Shown here piece by piece: positions 10,279 through 21,222 of a DNA stretch of 64,000 bases. The position numbers and the translations under genes are program-made. Location of the stretch: assembly GCA_037957365.1 (NCBI GenBank), contig JARHVA010001471.1, positions 2,238,501 to 2,302,500 on the forward strand, in the 5' to 3' direction. The first letter of the stretch is position 1. Each line of letters begins with the position of its first letter. Under the pieces are notes generated by a model. It searched no databases and was not told where the DNA came from. It was given only the letters and a program-made list of their open reading frames with translations. This stretch comes from Torreya grandis. Its lineage: Eukaryota > Streptophyta > Pinopsida > Cupressales > Taxaceae.

Positions 10279-11369
10279 TTTTACTTACATAGTTTATTTT
10301 ATTCAGTTATTCAGTTACTTTTCTATTCGAAACTTGATCTTTGTTGAATTTGTAAAAACTAAATCCCGTATGGGTTAGAGTTACTTTAACTCTAGTTTAA
10401 TTTGACAGGTGGATTAGTTATGGCAACTATGTATGTTTTTTATTGTTAAAAGATGCGGGGAGAGAGAGAAAAAGAAGAAAGAAGTTATAAAATTAGAAGA
10501 CTGAACCACTATTGTTAGTAATATATGTGATGTTTGTCTGAAACATTTTTATCTGTGAATGAAAAGGATAATTAATTATTGCATACTTGGATTTGTGTGT
10601 TTGAGTATTTGAAGTTGGGTTTTCTATGTGAAACCTTCTTTCATATAGTGATTACTTTTCCATTTAGACAATTCATTATATGTGTTTTATACTTTACTGG
10701 CTCAACAATATATACATTTATCTATTTAATTTTTATTGAAAATAGAATTTGTGTAATCTGTTACCTATTACTATTATAAAATCTCGTATTCATAACATAA
10801 TGATGTATGGATATTAGTTTGTCTTTAAACACTTTCTAGTTAAAAGTTTATCTGAATATTTAAATTCAGTGAAAATCTTCAAGGGAGTTGTACCTTAATT
10901 CAGAGGGGAAATAATCTTGATAGTTCACCCATTTGTTGTTTAACTTATTTATTCTTGAGAGAAGGGTACAGAGTTAAAATAAAATATCTTTATATAAGGA
11001 CAAATCTGTTAGCCAACAATAGGCTAATGACCATCTATAACTGGAATCCCTATCTATCTATATGATGGCCAAATTTGATCTCTATAGATGGGGATGGGGT
11101 TGGCAGGCGAGGGTAGCTATACCATATAGATATGTCATTATAGTCAACACTCCCCTATATACTTAGTTTGATCTCTGGAAGAACTAGAGTTTAACCAGTT
11201 TAATCCCAGCACTAACTGACCCATATAGAATTTATATAAAGGGAAATAAATAACTCTATATCAGGGTTGATCTAGATGATTGACCTCATCTTCTTGATGG
11301 CTCTAGATAGGTCTCTCTCCTTTCTATATGGGAGCAACTATATAGATCAAATCGAGGTGAACCTATACA
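10279..11369. other. AT-rich intergenic stretch
   Basis: I recognise no gene or domain here. It follows the stop codon of the split reading frame. It contains a pure 28-base purine run at 10457-10484, short fortuitous frames, and from about 11007 a segment rich in CTATATAG-like words that continues after the next element at 17431. Confidence 0.5.
10457..10484 (+). other. Polypurine run, possible retroelement PPT
   Basis: There are 28 uninterrupted purines (GGGGAGAGAGAGAAAAAGAA and on), about 180 bases after the stop of the split reading frame. If that frame belongs to an LTR element, this could be its polypurine tract. No LTR start is obvious right after it, so it may be simple sequence. Confidence 0.3.
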
Positions 11370-11374
11370 TGTAG
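11370..11374. repeat. Target-site duplication TGTAG, left copy
   Basis: TGTAG directly before the 5' LTR is identical to 17426-17430 after the 3' LTR. Confidence 0.88.
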
Positions 11375-11697
11375 TGTTAGGAACCCATGTGACCCCTTCT
11401 CTTTACTTTGTTAGTATGTTAGTTGTTATGGATGCATATACTTTGTAAGTCATCTCGTGAGCATTCTATTTTATCTCACATTCATGGGAAGTAGCAGTTG
11501 CTTAGATTAGACTTAGTATATAATTAAGTGTCAAGGCCAATGAAGGCATTCATGAATTTGTTGTATTGAGATTTCTCAAAGGAGGTTGCCCCCTTGAAGT
11601 GGTCTATAACCAATATAATTCTTTCAGTGCTTCTACTAATTTTATAATTATGTTATTTCATGTATTTTTAGTAATTTGTTGCAAGAGGATCCTCACA
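11375..11697 (+). repeat. 5' LTR of the chromovirus
   Basis: 323 bp, starting TGTTAGGAACCC and ending GATCCTCACA. It has the same length as the 3' LTR at 17103-17425 and differs at roughly one position in ten. Confidence 0.92.
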
Positions 11698-11699
11698 TC

Positions 11700-11711
11700 T
11701 AGTATCAGAGC
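11700..11711 (+). other. Primer-binding site, initiator Met tRNA
   Basis: TAGTATCAGAGC lies two bases after the LTR. It differs by one base from the plant initiator-Met primer site TGGTATCAGAGC (G to A). Confidence 0.85.
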
Positions 11712-12960
11712 ACTTTTCAGGGCCAATTTTTTTCCTTAAAAAATTCTTAACTCTGTTCTTATGCATAATTCCTATAAATAATTTTTTAGAAATAACTTTG
11801 TTTTACTGCATAATTTATTTAAGTATTTTATTGTAACACAATAATCTATTTCGGATCAAGGTAAAAACCTGACCACATAACTATGGGAAGTGCTTGGGTG
11901 AAATCCCTAAAATTCATTGTGAGGAGTACCACAGGAAGCCCAAAGTAGTTGGCCCATAAAGAGGACCTACTAGTGAAATAGGCAATGACTCCTTTCCATT
12001 TGAGTAGTTCCCATCCATGAGGAAAACCAAGAGTTGTCGCTTAGAGGTAAATTCATGGCCATAAAATATGGAGAGTGGTACTCACTTAGATGGAATTGGT
12101 GGCCAGAGTGATCTCATTAAACCCTTAGGTATCCATTGAAACTTGGTGCCCATATCTATCAATTCAGTATATTAGCATCAGAGAATTAGAAAACCATAGT
12201 ATCAATTCTTCAACAGAGTATTAAAAGACTTGCCATACTAGTTTTAACATATTACCAATAGAGTATCGGAAACTTGCCATATCAGATCTGTAGACTTGTC
12301 ATATCATTTTCAACATATTCCCAATTGACTCACAATTTTTTTTTAAATGTTTTTTTACAATATCTCTTCATTTGTAGCCCTATTGATACTTAAATATTTA
12401 TCTAGACACCTAAAATTCTATTCTCTACATTTTCTTCTTTAAGGTCCCATATCCCAATTTCACTCCTAATTCTCGTAAATCTCAATTTTATATTTTTTTG
12501 GGTTTTGCCATAAATTCTATTGTCCGTTTACCTCAAAAAAATTCCACAATGTTCATCTCCCCATTTTGCTCCTTTGTCCCTCTTTGATAAATTTTCTAGT
12601 TTGGCCATTTTCCCTCCTATAATTACCCTCACCTTCATCAATCCTATTCCCGCTATGCAAAAAAATAAGTAAAATTCCCTTTAACCCTTCAATTTCACCC
12701 AAATTAAAAACTTCCCTTACTAAATGTGTCTTAACTCTAGTTTTCCTACCCATTCCCAAAAAAAAATCTCTTATTCTGGTCATGGTAGTGACCTAAATAG
12801 GATCAAAAAACATGGAAGATGAAATTGTTGCCTTCAAGACCCACATCAAAGATCTTGATGGAAAAATTTTGACCTCAGTCTTCAACATACCACCATGAAC
12901 AACAGACGACATACAAAGTCCTCTTCAAATACAAGGTTTTCTTCTTTTAGTAATTTTCAT
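11712..12960 (+). other. Leader of the chromovirus
   Basis: Untranslated leader and decayed start of gag. A possible original gag start is the ATG at about 12811 (MEDEIVAFKTHIKDLDGK), followed by stops and a frameshift before recognisable gag begins near 12961. The minus-strand open frame at 12553-12783 is not a gene. Confidence 0.5.
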
Positions 12961-13640
12961 GGGCTGAAGCTTAATTTTCCTTGATTCAATGGTGCAAATC
13001 CGACCAAATGGATCTATCAGGCAGAACAATATTTTAGTCTACATAATACTTTTGATGCCAACAAGGTCTTGCTTGCATCTTTTCACTTAGAACATGAATC
13101 CCTTAAATGGTATCATTGGTATACCAAGGCTCATGATGAGCCCATATGGATTGATTTTAACACCCTCATTTTGCAACGGTTTGGTCCTAGTGCTTTTTAT
13201 GACTTCACTGGAACACTCACTAAACTTTGCCAGACAGAAACCATGAGAGAATATCAAATAGAATTTGAAAAATTAGCCAATCACACAGAAAGATTATCTA
13301 ATAAATTCTTTAGGAGTTGCTTTGTCAGTGGACTGAAGGATGCAATTCAATCAAAGGTCAAAATGTTCCAGCCCAACACAATGATGGAAGCCCTAGGGTT
13401 GGCTAAGTTGGCAGAGGACAAGACCATAACTCAACAACAATTCAAATCCAATTTTGCTCCATTTAGAAATACAACTCTACAATGATCTCAAAAAACACCA
13501 GCCCCTAGAACCACTCCTATCAAGCATTTGACTAAAGCAAAGATACGAGCTTGTAGAGAAAAAGGACTTTGTTATAATTGAGATGACAAATTCACTCAAG
13601 GACATCGATGTGTAGAGCAAAAGCTCTACCTATTGGATGT
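12961..13640 (+). pseudogene. Chromovirus gag with CCHC remnant
   Basis: The frame starting at 12961 reads GLKLNFP, a stop, then FNGANPTKWIYQAEQYF and the gag core AFYDFTGTLTKLCQTETMRE and FEKLANHTERLS. The uninterrupted part is 13069-13485. After a stop at 13483 the frame continues to a zinc knuckle, CREKGLCYN-stop-DDKFTQGHRC, where the second metal-binding Cys codon has become TGA. The sequence matches the gag fragment at 60280-60795 closely. Gag would assemble the capsid and bind RNA. Confidence 0.82.
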
Positions 13641-13779
13641 AGATTCTCTGCCCAAAACTAAAGTTTTCAAAGATGTTTAGGATATAGTAGATGATCTGAA
13701 AGAAGATCCATCAATTGTGGAACCTACTTCTCAGGAAGACCAACTAGAGATCTCTCCATGCCTTAGCATGAGCCACCAC

Positions 13780-14110
13780 CCCACAAACCATGCAGGTTAG
13801 GGGTTATTTCAAGAATCTCCCTCTCACAATAATCATTAATTCAGGTATCACTCATAACTTCATTGACCCTCAAATCACCAAATAGGCCAATTATTTTAGC
13901 CATCCTTGTTTCAACTTTGAAGTCATGATTGCCAATGGGGGCACATTACCTTGCAAAGGGAGGTGTCACAATGTGTGTATCTCTATTGGAGATTATAACT
14001 TGCATTCTAACATGTTTGCCTTACCCTTAGGTGGATGTGATGTTTTGGGAGTCCAATGGTTATGTAAATTTGGACCCATCTTATGAGAATTTGCTAAACT
14101 TTGGATGTAG
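13780..14110 (+). pseudogene. Chromovirus aspartic protease remnant
   Basis: The frame contains IIINSGITHNFIDPQ, the retropepsin active site with the catalytic Asp of D-S-G changed to Asn (GAT to AAT, a G-to-A change). It is followed by MIANGGTLPCKGRC, then ALPLGGCDVLGVQWL, which is the usual flap and C-terminal pattern of Gypsy proteases. A stop codon interrupts it near 13883. It cannot be active. Confidence 0.75.
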
Positions 14111-14122
14111 TTTTTAGACAAT

Positions 14123-15180
14123 GTGCAAAAACACCCATTGAAAGGCTTACAACCAGGATATCTCAGCATCATCAGTTCATATCACATGGAAAAGCTTCTT
14201 AAGAAGAATTCACAAAGCATCATTTCCCAACTCTATTCTATTCAAATGCAACCATCAACGGTCTCCACTTCTCCTTCTGATCTACAAACCATTCTACAGA
14301 GGTATGCATGTGTCATTGCTAAACTAGTGGGATTGCCACCTTCACGACGAGAGGACCACCATATTCAACTCCTTCCTAGAAGCGCTCTTCCCAACATCAG
14401 GCCCTACCACTAACCTTTTCAATAAAAGACTGAGATCGAGATGGTCATTCGAGACTTATTGAAGCAAGGCATTATTTGCCCCAATACCAACCCATATTCT
14501 TCCCTAGTTCTCTCATTCTAAAAAAAATATGGGTCATGGCACCTTTGTATTGACTTCTATGTACTTAATCACATCACCATCAAGGATAAGTTTTTGATCC
14601 CTATTATTGATGAGCTTCATGGTGCTCACTTTTCTCCAACTTAGATCTCCACTTTGGATATCACCAGATCTGGCTTCATGAGAATGATATCCTGAAAACA
14701 ATGTTTCACACACATGATAGCCACTATGAGTTTTTGGTCATGCCCTTTGGCCTCACTAATGCTCCTTCAACATTCCAAAAATTGTTGAATAAAATATTCC
14801 AGCCCTACCTATGGAAATTCATTCTAGTCTTCTTCGATGATATCCTCATCTATAGTAAAACATGGTTTGAACATCTCCAACATCTGAAGCTCACACTACA
14901 ACTTCTCTCTGATCATCATCTCTATGAAAAATAGTCCAAATGTGTTTTTGGCCAGGATGAAGTGGATTTTCTCAGACATATCATTTCAACCCAAGGGGTT
15001 TGGGTGGATCCCAAAAAAATAGCTACCATGACAAATTGGCCTCATCCTCAAACACTCAAGAGCCTCTATGGTTTTTTGGGGCTGACTAGATACTATCATA
15101 AGTTTGTCAAGAATTATGGAAAGATTGTAGCTCTACTAATAACTATGTTGAAAAAAAGATGCTTTTACATGGACACAAGC
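14123..15180 (+). pseudogene. Chromovirus reverse transcriptase remnant
   Basis: The segment begins with the pol linker (LQTILQRYACVIAKL) and REDHHIQLLPRSALPNIRPY. It then passes through [19 protein letters not shown] and FLVMPFGLTNAPSTFQKL, and reaches the catalytic box VFFDDILIYS (usually YVDDILIYS, both Asp kept) and the thumb region DFLRHIISTQGVWVDPKKI. Stops occur near 14411, 14519, 14641, 14696 and 14932, with small frame changes. RT would copy element RNA into DNA, primed at 11700. Confidence 0.85.
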
Positions 15181-15189
15181 TGCTAAGTG

Positions 15190-15670
15190 TGCATTTGAAG
15201 AATTGAAACAAGCTATGTGTACTACCACTGTTCTAGCTATGCCATATTTTACCAAGACCTTCACTATCAAAAGTGATGCTTGCGGTAATGGCCTTGGTGT
15301 TTTTCTCCTCCAAGAAGGATGCCCCATTGCATTCACCAGGAAAGCCCTTTTTGGAAAGAATTTATTACTCTCTACTTATGAGAAGGAAATGATGTCCATT
15401 TTACATGCAGTATAGAAGTGGCAGCCATACCTACCGAGAAATTTTTGCATCAAAATTGATCACTAGAGTTTAAAATATTTCTTGGAACAACGGGTCTCTA
15501 CCCCATCACATATTTGGGTCAGGAAACTCATGGGTTATGACTATGAGATCACTTATAAGAAGGGTAAGGAAAATATTGTGGTTGATGCTCTGTCTCGCAC
15601 ATTTACAGACCAAAATTCTTTCTCAGCTATTTCCATGCCTATTATAAATTGGTTGGACATTTTATAACAG
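15190..15670 (+). pseudogene. Chromovirus RNase H remnant
   Basis: Two frames cover the domain: FTIKSDACGNGLGVFLLQ with the first catalytic Asp, FTRKALFGKNLLLSTYEKEM with the Glu, and then, after stops near 15413, KLMGYDYEITYKKGKENIV and DALSR, the usual C-terminal end. RNase H would remove the RNA strand after reverse transcription. It follows RT with the normal spacing. Confidence 0.8.
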
Positions 15671-15799
15671 GGGTATGTTAATGACTCCTCATTTTCTCAA
15701 ATCATTCAACAATTGGCCACTAACCCCTCTACAGTACCCCATTATTCTTGGGATGGTGCTTCTTTGTGATATAAATTTTGTTTGTTGCTTCCCTAGAGC

Positions 15800-16560
15800 A
15801 CAGATCTTCAAAAAGTTGTATTCTATGAACTCCATGCTTCTCTATCTGCAGGGCACTTAGGGTTTCTCAAAACTTATGAGTGGGCCTACCGCATCTTCTT
15901 TTGGAAGGGAATGAAAAAGGCAATTCGATAGATGGTGGTTGAATGTGATACTTGCCAATGCAACAAGGGTGAAACAATACTCATCCCTGGGTTGTTCATA
16001 CCCTTGCCAATCCCTACTAGGGTTTGGATATATATTTTAATGGATTTCATTGAGGGGATCTCTAAATCTGGAGGGAAAATAGTGATCTTGGCTATGGTTG
16101 ATCACCTCTCCAAATATAGTCATTTTATGCCCTTATCCATCCTTATACTGCCTCTACAATCACACAAATTTTCTTGGACCAAATTTTTCGTCTTCATGGC
16201 ATTCCTTCTTCCATTGTCTCAAATCATGATGCAACCTTCACCAGCCATTTTTGGACAAAACTATTTTGATGCATAAACACCCAATTGAAGATGAGTTTTG
16301 GGTATCATCTACAAATGGATGGCTAGCCTAAAATTATCAATAAATGCTTGGAAACTTTCCTTCATTGCTTCACCTCAAAACAACAATATCAGTGGGCAAA
16401 GTGGCTCCCTCTCGCCGAATGGTGGTACAAAACCTCCTACCACACTTCAAATAAAATGAATCCATATGAAGCAGTCTATTGTCAAACACCACTAGTGCTC
16501 CTTTCGTACACCCCCAGTAGTTCACCAGTTCAAGTGGTCAACACACTTCTTTGAACCTAG
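15800..16560 (+). pseudogene. Chromovirus integrase remnant
   Basis: The zinc-binding HHCC part is visible as ELHASLSAGHLGFLKTY and VECDTCQCNKGE. The catalytic core has the first Asp in LMDFIEGISKSGGK. The second, usually in SDRD, reads SNHDATFTSHFW (Asp to Asn). The Glu near KIINKCLETF appears as Lys. A frameshift separates the parts near 16140-16290. The end WLPLAEWWYKTSYHTS and MNPYEAVY is the conserved C-terminal segment. It is inactive. Confidence 0.82.
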
Positions 16561-16599
16561 GATCAAATCATCAGCACCCTGCAAGACAATCTTCATATG

Positions 16600-17075
16600 G
16601 CACAAAATAGAATGAAACAATAGGTTGATCAACACCGTTCTGAGTGCACCTTTCAAGTAGGTGATATGGTTTTTCTTTCTTTTTAGCCATACAATAAATC
16701 CTCCCTAAAATTCAAAAGGCATCATAAGCTGGCTCCCAAGTTCTATGGGCCATATAAGGTTCTCCAAAAGATTGGGTCAGTTGCTTATAAGCTGGAACTC
16801 CTACCTTCTTCCCAAGTTCATCTAGTATTTCATGTCTCTTGTCTGAAGAAAGTTCTTGGCACAAACATCAGAGTACAGAATATTTTACTAGAATTTGATA
16901 AAGAAGGATTCATCCTTCTTGAGATAGAGGCAATCTTGGACATGCACACATGCCAACTTCGCTTCCACTCCATCACAGAGGTATGAATTCAGTGGCATGG
17001 AATGCAACCCAAGGATGGCACATGGGAACCACTCTTTCAAATTAAGTACCTATTCCCACATCTGAAGCTTTGAGG
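16600..17075 (+). pseudogene. Integrase C-terminus with chromodomain
   Basis: After the core, QVGDMVFLSF and KLAPKFYGPYKVLQKIGSVA form the GPY/F module, followed by VFHVSCLKKVLG. The terminal segment AILDMHTCQLRFHSITEV, a stop (usual Leu or Val codon), then IQWHGMQPKDGTWEP and FPHLKL matches a chromodomain. In chromoviruses this domain directs integration to chromatin. Stops lie near 16619, 16685 and 16985. Confidence 0.8.
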
Positions 17076-17088
17076 ATCAAGCTTTTGT

Positions 17089-17102
17089 AAAGAGGGAAGG
17101 AA
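17089..17102 (+). other. Polypurine tract
   Basis: AAAGAGGGAAGGAA ends directly at the start of the 3' LTR, the expected site for priming plus-strand DNA. Confidence 0.8.
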
Positions 17103-17425
17103 TCTTAGGAACCCGTCTGACCCCTTCTCTTTACTTTGTTAGTATATTAGTTGCTATGGATTCATATGCTTTGTAAGTCATCTTGTGAGCATTCTGTTTT
17201 ATCCCACATTCATGGGAAGTAATAGTTGCTTACATTAGACTTAGTATATAATTAAGTGTTGAGGCCAATGAAGGCATCCATGAATTTATTGTATTGAGCT
17301 TGCTCAAAGGATGTTGCCCCCTCAAAGTGGTCTGCAATCAATATAATCCTTTCAGTGCTTCTACTAATTTTATAATTAAGATATTTCATGCATTTTTATT
17401 AATTTATTGTAGGATGATCCTCACA
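17103..17425 (+). repeat. 3' LTR of the chromovirus
   Basis: 323 bp. It starts TCTTAGGAACCC (TG changed to TC) and ends GATCCTCACA. Partner of 11375-11697. Confidence 0.92.
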
Positions 17426-17430
17426 TGTAG
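17426..17430. repeat. Target-site duplication TGTAG, right copy
   Basis: Exact partner of 11370-11374. Confidence 0.88.
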
Positions 17431-18196
17431 AGGGAATGGGAGAGCATATATGGAAATAGGCTAGGTTGGTTGAATGATGATCTCCCAATCAATAATTTGG
17501 TCAAGGTTTTGACAATCTATGTAGGCTATAGTTGGCACTCCACTGATATCCTATCTCTCTATCTTTGTATGGAGGTGAGAAATAAGTGATAGTGAACTCA
17601 TGTATATATGTCTATAGATATGGGGGTCGTTCCCCCTAGGCCTTTCAAGCATGCCCTATAAATTGAAAGGCCTTACAGATCTATTTGGGGCAAAGAGATA
17701 TAGATCTATCTAAGGCGGTCCTATGTTGTATTTTGTATGGTGCGTGCTAAATAAGGATGCCAAATGATCAATCATGTTACGTATAGTGGTGAAAACTTGA
17801 TTCACCAGATGGGTAGCTCACCAAGGTAGCTAGTCAAGGCCATATACTGTGTGGCCATGCCCCAATCTAATAGAACCAAATCTATAGACTGGGTAGGACC
17901 GTGTGGAGTATTGGATCATGTATCTAATCCATCTATATATATAAGTAATACAAACATCTTGTTTGATTGTCTGGTGGGATACAAAGAATAACTCACCCCA
18001 CTTGATAAATTGAAAACCTCCCCTATTATATATAGGCTTTCGAGAATGCTATTGCTATATATTAATACTATCTGCCCTTATATTACCAACTCCCAACTCC
18101 ATTTGAGAGTTATAGACAAGAGATGAGACAAAGATAAACAAGGGGCACAAGGTGCCAAGTCCCTACGGGGTAGTAGATAGATTATTTTTGGGGACA
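17431..18196. other. CTAT-word-rich segment interrupted by the chromovirus
   Basis: Together with 11007-11369 this was one stretch of about 1.1 kb before the chromovirus inserted. It is full of CTATATAG and AGATCTAT-like words and has no open frame. It ends in TTATTTTTGGGGACA, which resembles the LTR terminus of the Tat element (TTTTTGGGGACAACA), and begins near TGTTAGCC at 11007. An old minus-strand solo LTR is possible, but I could not find a matching target duplication. Confidence 0.3.
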
Positions 18197-18289
18197 TGAA
18201 ATGTATGCGACAAAATGTTCAAAAACATATAAACAATGTATTCAACAAAATGTTTAGCCATAACTTGATGACTTAGAATTGTAGAATTT

Positions 18290-18437
18290 ATCAACTAGAG
18301 TTGTGACTGCCTCTAGTGATTGTGGATTTGGATATCCTTGCAAAGAAACCAACATTCACATTAGCTTTTGGTGATCTAGTTCACTAGGGTTGTGACTGCA
18401 TCTAGTGATTGTGGATTTGGTTATCCTTCCAAAGCAA
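18290..18437. repeat. Direct repeat, 91-bp spacing
   Basis: A segment of about 50 bp containing GTTGTGACTGCCTCTAGTGA at about 18300 recurs at about 18391 with few changes, including TTGTGGATTTGG and CCTTGCAAAG/CCTTCCAAAG. It is a local tandem duplication of unknown origin. Confidence 0.75.
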
Positions 18438-18439
18438 TC

Positions 18440-19600
18440 AACATTAATAGCATCGTAGAATAGTGGAATCCATTAAATGGGTAAACTGTTGAAGGTATTT
18501 AACTATCTGATATGTGGTAGAGCCATCTAGTCCTGTAGAGATTTTATCCATGAAAAGAGTTTTTATTGGCCTAACAATCATCTTCCCTACACATATGACT
18601 AGTTCAAAAGATTGTCATTTGTCAAAAGCACATGCTTACATAAACAACTCTAGTTTATGAGACTTGACTGTAGAAAATAAGCAATCATTTAACTTTTGCT
18701 AAAGCTATGTATTGAAGCTTCAGCCTATGGGAAGATTCCAGCTTTTTTCTCCCTTCTAGCAAGCAGAGAAATCTATTGTTTCTCTAATTATCATCTCTCT
18801 TACATGTAAGTCATGTTGACTTATGTAAACAAATGATTTGACTCGCTCCAAAGGGTGGTTTCTTATACATCTGGTGTTCCTAAATGGGCATTTATTTATT
18901 TATTTTATTGTTTATATCTCCAAATTAATTGTATTTTGACACCCAATATGAGTGTAGGTAATATTTCATGTTGGGGCATATGTCCTGTCAAGTGCATACC
19001 ACTATGCGAAATGCAATATTAGTAACTATCAAAAATGTTGAAGACAGAATTAGGGGAAATCGAATAAAAATTTCACAATGGACACACAATGCAAGTGAAA
19101 TGAAATGTTTCATGTATTGTATCAAGATTGAAGATGCAACCACAAAGGATTACAACCAGGTAACCTTGATAATGTACTAGAGACATCTATACTACAATTT
19201 CCTTCAATTTTCAACATAGCTGGCTACCTAACTATCAAACAATACAACAATTGTGACACGTGTTGTGGGATCTAACAATAGGGAAATGCACCCAACGCCT
19301 TGAAACAAGTGTTAGGGATAATCAATAAATGTACCAACGACACTCTGAACTATCTTTTTGAGATCAATAATGACAATTTATTGAACTATTAAAAACTTCG
19401 AAAGTAGCGTCGTAGCTATTTAATGAAAACTTCCCATTACACCAAATTTCCAAATCTGCAGAGCAAATAATTTCAATGTCTCCATACACATGAAATATCT
19501 AATAACATGTAATTTTTTTACACCAATTAAAACACATGAAATAATATTTTTTATTTAGAATGTTTAAAAACTTACTATTATTTTTTATTATTGCAAGCCC
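18440..19600. other. Unassigned intergenic sequence
   Basis: I recognise nothing here. The short plus-strand frame at 18968-19180 has no known motif. It is ordinary AT-rich sequence. Confidence 0.4.
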
Positions 19601-19639
19601 CTTGCATGAAACCACGGCCTAAATCACAATTTAATTTTG

Positions 19640-20300
19640 TTGTCTGCTTCTCGATCCTTCGAATTTTAACCGTCTCCTTGGTCCGCAGTTCGTGGCAGAA
19701 AACAGGGCAAAAATTGTTTGTCGCAAGCCATGGCAGATTGCAATCTCAAATTGATCGGTGCAGACCGCACAGTGGGACTCATTGCTCATAGGCTTCTTCA
19801 AAAAGGCAGGTTTTCATTCAAAATTAATTCCCTTGTAGATTATTTGTTTTCACAGTGAGCATTTTTTTTTTTCCTAGAGAGCTGCTTTTTTTAAGGGTTT
19901 TTTGTAGATAACACTCTCAAGGACCTGAACCACTCCATGGGTTCCATCAATGGCAGGTCGTTTCAAACAACCCAACCGCCTTAGGGGACCAGGGCTTTGC
20001 TATCTATAAAGAGAAGCCCAGAACGTAACCTATAAAGACTATGAGCTTGTTTAGGGGTTTTCCGCTGCTTGTTGCGACAAGACTGTCCAAGTTGGCCGAA
20101 CCAGGAAAACATTTATCAATTGCAGGGTTTGAACCAGGTAACCTATGATTTTGTCATCATTTTCAGTATTTGTTGGTGCAATGGCAGATGTAGCTGCTAA
20201 CCCTAACCCTGGCCTGGTTGCCGCTGAGGTTAGCTTGAAAGCTCGGCAACTGGGGACCGAGCGCCGAGATCCTGTGATTCATGAGGCGTAAAATTGCATT
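19640..20300 (+). pseudogene. Exon-like islands, unidentified possible host gene fragment
   Basis: The base composition is clearly less AT-rich than the surroundings. Three short islands have coding-like sequence with splice-like edges. MADCNLKLIGADRTVGLIAH starts near 19730 and ends in GGCAG followed by GT near 19809. A short piece after TTTTTTGTAG at about 19908 encodes LKDLNHSMGSINGR and ends in GGCAG followed by GT. GAMADVAANPNPGLVAAEVS lies near 20188. I cannot name a family, and no single frame joins them without stops. It could be the start of a real gene, a pseudogene or captured gene pieces. Confidence 0.25.
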
Positions 20301-21150
20301 AAAAGTTTTGATCTGGAGGAATTAGGTTAAATTGAAGGCGGAGAGAGTTCTGGCGAGATTTAGCGATCTGAACGGCGATGAAGACTCTACACATATCTCA
20401 GCTGCAACGAGTATATTCAGGGGAAAGTGCACGAGGTGCCAGCAAGTTGTTAATTGCGTTTGAATGACTTTGATCTTTCTTTGTTCCACAAATCAAATTG
20501 GCTGCGTTGTTTAGTGCCTAACTTTTTTCTCTTTTTCTTAGTAGACAACAATCGAATCATAGTTGATGCTAAATATGCATGCATTTGATCCAAAATAAGT
20601 AATTCGAAAAAACACTGGTAAAGAGAAAATCATTGATTTTTATAGTTAACTATAACAGAGCAATTACCTTGTGGATTATTAAGATAATTTCAGCAGCTTT
20701 GTCTGTTCAGATGCTTGTGTGCACTGGTGTTATGCGAGGCTGGTATACGAGGGCCTAGCTTATTTGAGAACCATTTCAAGAAAAATATATGATTTGACTA
20801 GTTCAGCTCATTTCACCTTAAATGAACATTTCTTGTCCAGCTTAAATTTCATGGGATCTTTTGTTTTGTTCTTTTTCATGTCCAGTAAGATCTGTTTATA
20901 ACATGGACCTTCACAGTACAATAAGACCTCCCTGAGGGCAAATTTAGCATCCATCATATAGATTGGTGGTAAACAAACTGGTGTAGGCTACTATTTTGTT
21001 GACAAGACATTGTTTGAAAACATTCTAGGATTGTATGAGAGACAGTTGAAAAGATTCAGGGGTCAGAATTATTTATATTGCTGCATGGATATGCTAAAAA
21101 TAATTTGTTATCAAGTTTGTTTTCATGCACAGGGGGAGTTGTATTCAGAA
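20301..21150. other. Unassigned sequence before the duplicated block
   Basis: No recognisable gene or repeat. It has no counterpart near block B, so it lies outside the segmental duplication. Confidence 0.4.
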
Positions 21151-21222
21151 GCTTCAACACTGCATATCATTTTTTAAAACTATTTAGCTTAAACACTGCA
21201 TATCATTTTTTAAAACTATTTC
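21151..21222 (+). repeat. Two tandem 36-bp units at the duplication edge
   Basis: GCTTCAACACTGCATATCAT and its continuation (21151-21186) is followed at once by a nearly identical unit beginning GCTTAAACACTGC (21187-21222). Block B begins at about 35280 with a single copy of the second unit. Confidence 0.85.

Larger units (their letters stand above)
11375..17425 (+). mobile_element. Reina-like chromovirus (Ty3/Gypsy LTR retrotransposon)
   Basis: A 6051-bp element with two 323-bp LTRs, a 5-bp target duplication, an initiator-Met primer site after the 5' LTR and a purine tract before the 3' LTR. Internal order is gag, protease, RT, RNase H, integrase, chromodomain, all on the plus strand. The short LTRs and C-terminal chromodomain point to the Reina branch of chromoviruses. 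Every domain has stops or frameshifts. My manual alignment of the LTRs gives about 34 mismatches in 323 positions, so it is old. Confidence 0.9.
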
